Shown here: one piece after another, positions 41,101 to 44,072 of the stretch
Position numbering within the stretch: the stretch's first letter is position 1
Layout of the letters: each line of letters opens with the position of its first letter
Assembly (NCBI GenBank): GCA_013416795.1
Contig: RQSC01000397.1
Coordinates: 1 to 44,072, forward strand
Direction: 5' to 3'
DNA: 44,072 nt
DNA from: Prasinococcaceae sp. CCMP 1430
Taxonomy: Eukaryota; Prasinodermophyta; Palmophyllophyceae; Prasinococcales; Prasinococcaceae
Position numbers and translations under genes: made by a program
The notes under the pieces: model-generated
Database searches by the model: none
What the model was told of the DNA's origin: nothing
What the model saw: the letters and a program-made list of their open reading frames with translations, nothing else

Positions 41101-43000
41101 CGCCGTCCATCCATGCGGACACGTGTTTTGAGTCCGCACGGCGAGGAGGCATCGCGGTGGCCGGCAATATTACCTGCAAGTCGGACTCATTCGGAGCTTT
41201 CATCGCCAGCAGGCCCTCCATGTGCCCATAGAACTCGGGCATCACGCTCCAGGCGTCCATCGCAGCATCGGATCGCGCGATAGCGAGGGCGAGCGCGACG
41301 AATGTGCTCGAGGTCGGTGCACCCTCGGCGATGGGAAACGCCAGCGACGAGCGCGCGCGAAGCGCAACCGTATCGAAAAGCGCCCTCAGTAGCTTGTGTA
41401 CATCTGACTGCTCGCCCGTTGCGCCGATACTGTTGATGCAGTGCGCGACGAGATGCGTGCCTAGAGACGGATCGTTGAGCGCGCTTGTGGTACCACCCGC
41501 CGCGACCTCGCGCTCCACTTCTGCGAGTTGCTGCGGACAGCCAGGCTCGAGCATGCCAAGGATCATGGGGAGTACGGCGTCAGCGACCAGATAGTCGCTG
41601 GCAGCGACGAGCGGCAGCAGCCTCTCGCAGACGGTCCTGCAGAGCAGTAGGGCGTGCGACTCCCCCAGCGCGCCGCGCGACGAGGGCGACGGTGCATCTG
41701 GCCCCGCGCCGCCGCCGCCACCCCTGCTCGCCCTCATGATGCGTCCCAGCGTGTCGGCAAGGTAGCGCCCTCGCTTGAGGTCGGCGACGGGAGGCGGCAG
41801 CTGCATCGGCGTGAAGCCATCGATAGGGTACAGAAAGGGGCGGTCGCCAAAGTTGACGTCGCATTTCTCGCCATGGCTCAGACTCAAGGCGGGAAAGTAA
41901 GCCAGGCCGCTCTCGAACCCCTTGACGCCGGTGAACGCGACTCCCATGTCGACGCCATTGCGAGCGTACGAGATCTCGCCGGCGTCCAGATCGATCATGC
42001 AGCCGATGACGTCTCCCTTGGCCCACTGCTGCCCGTAGGCGCTTGACTCCACCGACCATTTGCGCACGCGCTTGCCGTCGTACGCGAACGAGTTCGGTGC
42101 GTCCCCAACGCCCTCTTCATTTGTAAACGGGCAGCTCAGGGTGGCCCAGCCGATCTGCTGGATGCCCGATGTGCCCAGCGTGATTTCGTACATCCAGCTG
42201 CCGCCGTAGACGCACGAGTTCGCGCGAGCGGAGCTGAAGTTCGAAAGGGACTCCAGCCGCCCGCTGCGCTCGAATGTGATCCGGCCGGACAGTGACCGTG
42301 CCTCCATTCGCACGCGGGTGCCCTCGGGCGTAAGGATGCCGAAACGCCCAGGGGCGCCTGCGCCGCCGGGTGGGACCTGTGCGGGCGCGCTGCCATGGGC
42401 GGGGGCAGCCGAGTCCTGCTCGTCAGCACCCCCTGGCTCGACCTGCTCCTCAGATGGGGCCATCGTGACATCGCCGTCGCCCCCGGGTGCTGCCTCCTGC
42501 GCCCCCGCCTCTGCGCCCTTCTCACCCGAGGTGGGATTTGCGAGCGCCGCGGCTGGGCCCGCCAATTGTCCGCTGCCTCCCACCTCGCCGCACGACTCGT
42601 CAGCCCCGAGGTGCTCGAGGTGCGCATCGATCGCATCCTGGATCATCGCGAAGTCGGGCCAGGCCGACGCCCCCTGCTTCGCCCGTCGCACAAGGGAGAG
42701 CCACTCGCCGGCATCACCGTCCGCGTGGCCCGCGCCCACTGGCCTGCCTGCCGCGCCGAGCACGTACCGCAGCTCGCGCTCAAGCGACTCCTCGCCGAGG
42801 GCCTCTGCGCTCACCTCCATTCTCTGCGCGATCACACCGACGCCGTCCTGCAGCGCGCCGTGTGCCGCAGCGAGAGCGGCCGCGGAGAGCGCATCGGCCT
42901 CGCTCCCACCGGCGACCCCGCCCTTGTCGTCAGCGAGCAGCAGCGCAAGGCCGCGGGGCGCCTGCTGCGCATCCACGCCGTCGTCGTCGGGCCGCGTCAT
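38138..43000 (-). CDS. RKP/KPC1-like SPRY protein with C-terminal UFD2-type U-box
   Basis: A predicted E3 ubiquitin ligase of 1620 residues with no evident intron. Start chosen at 43000 (MTRPDDDGVDAQQ) because it is followed by GLALLLADD, like the start of Arabidopsis RKP; the frame could extend 32 residues further. Order: N-terminal region; SPRY domain (about 238-400) with IQQIGWATLSCPFTNEEGVG, DVIGCMIDLDAGEISYARNG and YFPALSLSHGEKCDVNFGDR, all close to RKP; a long helical scaffold with acidic and Gly-rich linkers; then a U-box (about 1488-1555) with DEFVDPICSEIMRDPVKLPS and DPFNRSELTLDMLVPQAELK, like the E4/UFD2 U-box. KPC1 and RKP are known to end in a RING; no RING Cys/His pattern is seen here. 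It ends in an acidic tail. Confidence 0.88.
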   Translation of the reverse strand: MTRPDDDGVDAQQAPRGLALLLADDKGGVAGGSEADALSAAALAAAHGALQDGVGVIAQRMEVSAEALGEESLERELRYVLGAAGRPVGAGHADGDAGEWLSLVRRAKQGASAWPDFAMIQDAIDAHLEHLGADESCGEVGGSGQLAGPAAALANPTSGEKGAEAGAQEAAPGGDGDVTMAPSEEQVEPGGADEQDSAAPAHGSAPAQVPPGGAGAPGRFGILTPEGTRVRMEARSLSGRITFERSGRLESLSNFSSARANSCVYGGSWMYEITLGTSGIQQIGWATLSCPFTNEEGVGDAPNSFAYDGKRVRKWSVESSAYGQQWAKGDVIGCMIDLDAGEISYARNGVDMGVAFTGVKGFESGLAYFPALSLSHGEKCDVNFGDRPFLYPIDGFTPMQLPPPVADLKRGRYLADTLGRIMRASRGGGGGAGPDAPSPSSRGALGESHALLLCRTVCERLLPLVAASDYLVADAVLPMILGMLEPGCPQQLAEVEREVAAGGTTSALNDPSLGTHLVAHCINSIGATGEQSDVHKLLRALFDTVALRARSSLAFPIAEGAPTSSTFVALALAIARSDAAMDAWSVMPEFYGHMEGLLAMKAPNESDLQVILPATAMPPRRADSKHVSAWMDGVAGPLKPHQALNNDLKVALLRRVLVFKPPGQAVRGRRLFNFVESIVRKNRGATRNVPPPGLTDPTVLVSLYFALLQLMQPLLKSKLPLKWKPSNLLPRYADDLDYPRIGGALGHLRKHAVASEEQMRSMPAIEVFGATAEAQLAAANGALTGRLVKGVRDPDEDEDGAAGDRDGDQGEGEEMATDIDRPRFPGAGPAAGPAEGSDASQGLTGAVAGRENSAKLTDSRTPLELVHGREDATPADFTVDESFELLDAVIVLYHIAVCQGFKQASWFHAQQQASVANLSETERSLDEREAVAAREAERSAEAMESEGAQGGDEGVAAADSPGTGGAVSSGDTAGSSEGNHLAGGGDLDSSGSGRADGVAARPPAPTPSMTAAESALEDLRRARDALRDDAIASVRAAAYQRVTLQSSHMQTNVLAITGLIARLLISLSSRSDLWAWVPECYIETLLDAFHAMRRSDPTCMAAFSTKDTTVASIVTFLTIHADDRRIINPDVRDIVLQSASVLLQYSDYLAAFQESQIGKSHMMRALFACFDQRFWIPAANIMLRLSRARGFHPKYSRSQQYAGSGHIYRCSMRAELAKSEVCKVFMDRALNTLNWTVSEFHMSMKELADARANSAQSDFPQVLLGGRAPQGADGGGAGAGVARTGGGGPGIAVGAARAGAAGAAAPPPSMLSPQQNQMMRKCNIMYELSVNLLCLLEVISIECPRVLLGGNGGTQGSALSLGRLAEVLAFVLTLTTAGKGAALFNDTLAQRAPQLSKISRTGILGPVTSILVTLHMAARHFKSAETPAEALATSRGDAILPCIEYLQGLSANTSSMSTNPEHVHRTELIGLHAAVQASLDLNAEPDEAPDEFVDPICSEIMRDPVKLPSSGVVCERSVIERHLLTDSSDPFNRSELTLDMLVPQAELKARIDDWLSEERTRRSSLKEEAASAKATAATLTQTAGAAKKTTDKSPAAVEEQLMSDAEEVARSEAAMMDVDD

Positions 43001-44072
43001 TCGCCGCGTGCGCGCGCGAGCAGCGCCGCCGCCCCCGCGCGTGGCGTGGCTCGCCGCCCTGCTTCCCGCCCGCCGAGCGTGGACACTTTCGCGCACGCGT
43101 CAGCCCACAGGGCCGCGAGGGCGGCGGCAGCGGCGGCCGGCGGGGGGGAGCACGCGCTCGCTTGCTCGTGCTGACCAGCGCGCGACCCGCGCGCGCCAAG
43201 AGGCCACGGCGCAAAAAGGACGTGCGAGGGCCGCGGGGCGTCCGCTCACAACACCCTTCTGGCCGCTTGGCGCACGTGCCCCCGAAGGGGATGGTTGGGT
43301 GCGTGGGGAGGAGTCGGAGGGGCTGGTAGAGAGCCTCGGCTCGAGCTCGAGCTGCCCCGCCCGCCGCTCCGCGCGAGTCCCTCGGGAGGGGGGGGGCGAG
43401 GGAAAGGGGGCGAGGCGCGAGCGCGCTGTGGCCCTGCCTGTCTGTGGGCCCCGCGCGCGATCGCTCCGACCGTCGCGCGTCGGTCGGTGCGATCGCGCGC
43501 GCGCGCCTCCAAAACTCAGATCAAATCTCTGATGAAGCGTCGATCGAAGCTTCGCTTCCGCTTCCGCGCGCGCCGCGCGCAGCCCATGCCGCGGTTCCAT
43601 CAGTCGACAGTCAGTCAGAGTCAGTTGGCGCGTGGACGCGGATCCGGTTGCGCGCAGTGCCGGTGACGCCCGGCCGGCGCCAACGCGCCGGAGCGTATCA
43701 ATTCGTTGGGTAATTTCCGCCGCGCCCGCGCCGCACGCCGCGGCGCAGCGCGGCCGGCTCCGGCTCCGGAAGGAAGGTCGGGCCGACCCGCGTCCGCGCG
43801 CCCACCCCGACCGGAGTGGCGCGCTCGTCTCTCCCGGGACTGGCCGGGAGCGCGTGCAACCCGCACATCGTGATGGGGGGACGAATACGTTCCAGCTCCC
43901 CCCCAGCTGGCTCCCCCCCCCGCATGCAAAGTGATGTAGGGCGGCGGATTCCATTGACCTAGTTTTCAATGCATCTGGCTTTTTGCGCGGGGCGGCGCGC
44001 TTTCTCGCGCCGGCGAATCCCCGCGGCCGGGCCCGGCGCCGGCAGAGCGCCCGCGCGCGCGGGCGGGGGAAG
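43001..44072. promoter_or_regulatory. Upstream region of the E3 gene, no further gene seen
   Basis: About 1 kb of GC-rich sequence. No open frame here matches a family I know. Features: a G-rich run at about 43385-43410; a strong hairpin at 43453-43500; a locally AT-richer patch at about 43508-43560; and C-rich runs at about 43900-43920. It should include the E3 promoter, and perhaps that of a divergent gene beyond the right edge. Confidence 0.45.
43453..43500. repeat. Inverted repeat with 20-bp arms
   Basis: Arms 43453-43472 and 43481-43500 are complementary with one mismatch around an 8-nt loop. It lies 450 bp upstream of the E3 start codon, in a promoter or 5' UTR position. Confidence 0.85.

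Noticed and set aside
43100-43969. 289-codon minus-strand frame at the right edge
   Set aside because: No family motif, Arg/Ala/Ser-rich, and it overlaps the hairpin and G-rich runs of the E3 upstream region.
1-44072. CRISPR array, phage, insertion sequence or rRNA
   Set aside because: No regularly spaced repeats, transposase or integrase frame, or rRNA sequence was seen; the genes and introns are eukaryotic.

Overview
The window is nuclear DNA of a GC-rich, gene-dense eukaryote, most likely a unicellular green alga (chlorophyte or prasinophyte type). Evidence for this: short GT-AG introns (136-237 bp); plastid-type proteins of the green lineage (a LOW PSII ACCUMULATION 1 homologue, an SLH-domain plastid protein, an organellar GatA, a plant-type ferritin); a plant-type VPS13 with PH, beta-helix and two Vps62 modules; an RKP-type SPRY ubiquitin ligase; and TGTAA poly(A) signals behind several genes. 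The species cannot be fixed from the sequence alone.

Layout, left to right: a perfect 162-bp palindrome at the left edge; the C-terminal exon of a ferritin gene (-) whose 5' part is lost around a single N at 1319; a double-length ABCG transporter (-); a 12-kb intronless VPS13 (+); selenoprotein K (+) with an in-frame TGA and a recognisable SECIS; PP4R1 (-); an SLC35B/UTR5-like transporter (+); GatA (-); an SLH-domain protein (+); proteasome ATPase RPT4 (-); LPA1 (+); a TLS1/C9orf78 homologue (-); COX15 (+); and a large RKP-like E3 ligase ending in a U-box (-), followed by about 1 kb of upstream sequence. From the ABCG gene onward the strands alternate almost strictly, giving divergent pairs that share one upstream region (about 0.4-1.3 kb) and convergent pairs with tails only 106-452 bp apart.

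The genes do not form one pathway. Themes are organelle biogenesis (GatA, LPA1, COX15, SLH protein), lipid and membrane transport (VPS13, ABCG, SLC35B), and protein quality control or ER degradation (RPT4, the E3 ligase, SelK). The most rewarding observations are: the selenoprotein K gene, which a standard gene caller would truncate; near-identical ATP-binding cassettes within one ABCG gene, pointing to intragenic gene conversion; an RKP scaffold carrying a UFD2-like U-box instead of a RING; a 5' splice-site preference for GTGCG; and the terminal palindrome.

Exon boundaries were placed by eye from family homology plus GT-AG and reading-phase consistency. The 5' ends of ferritin, GatA and LPA1 are unresolved.
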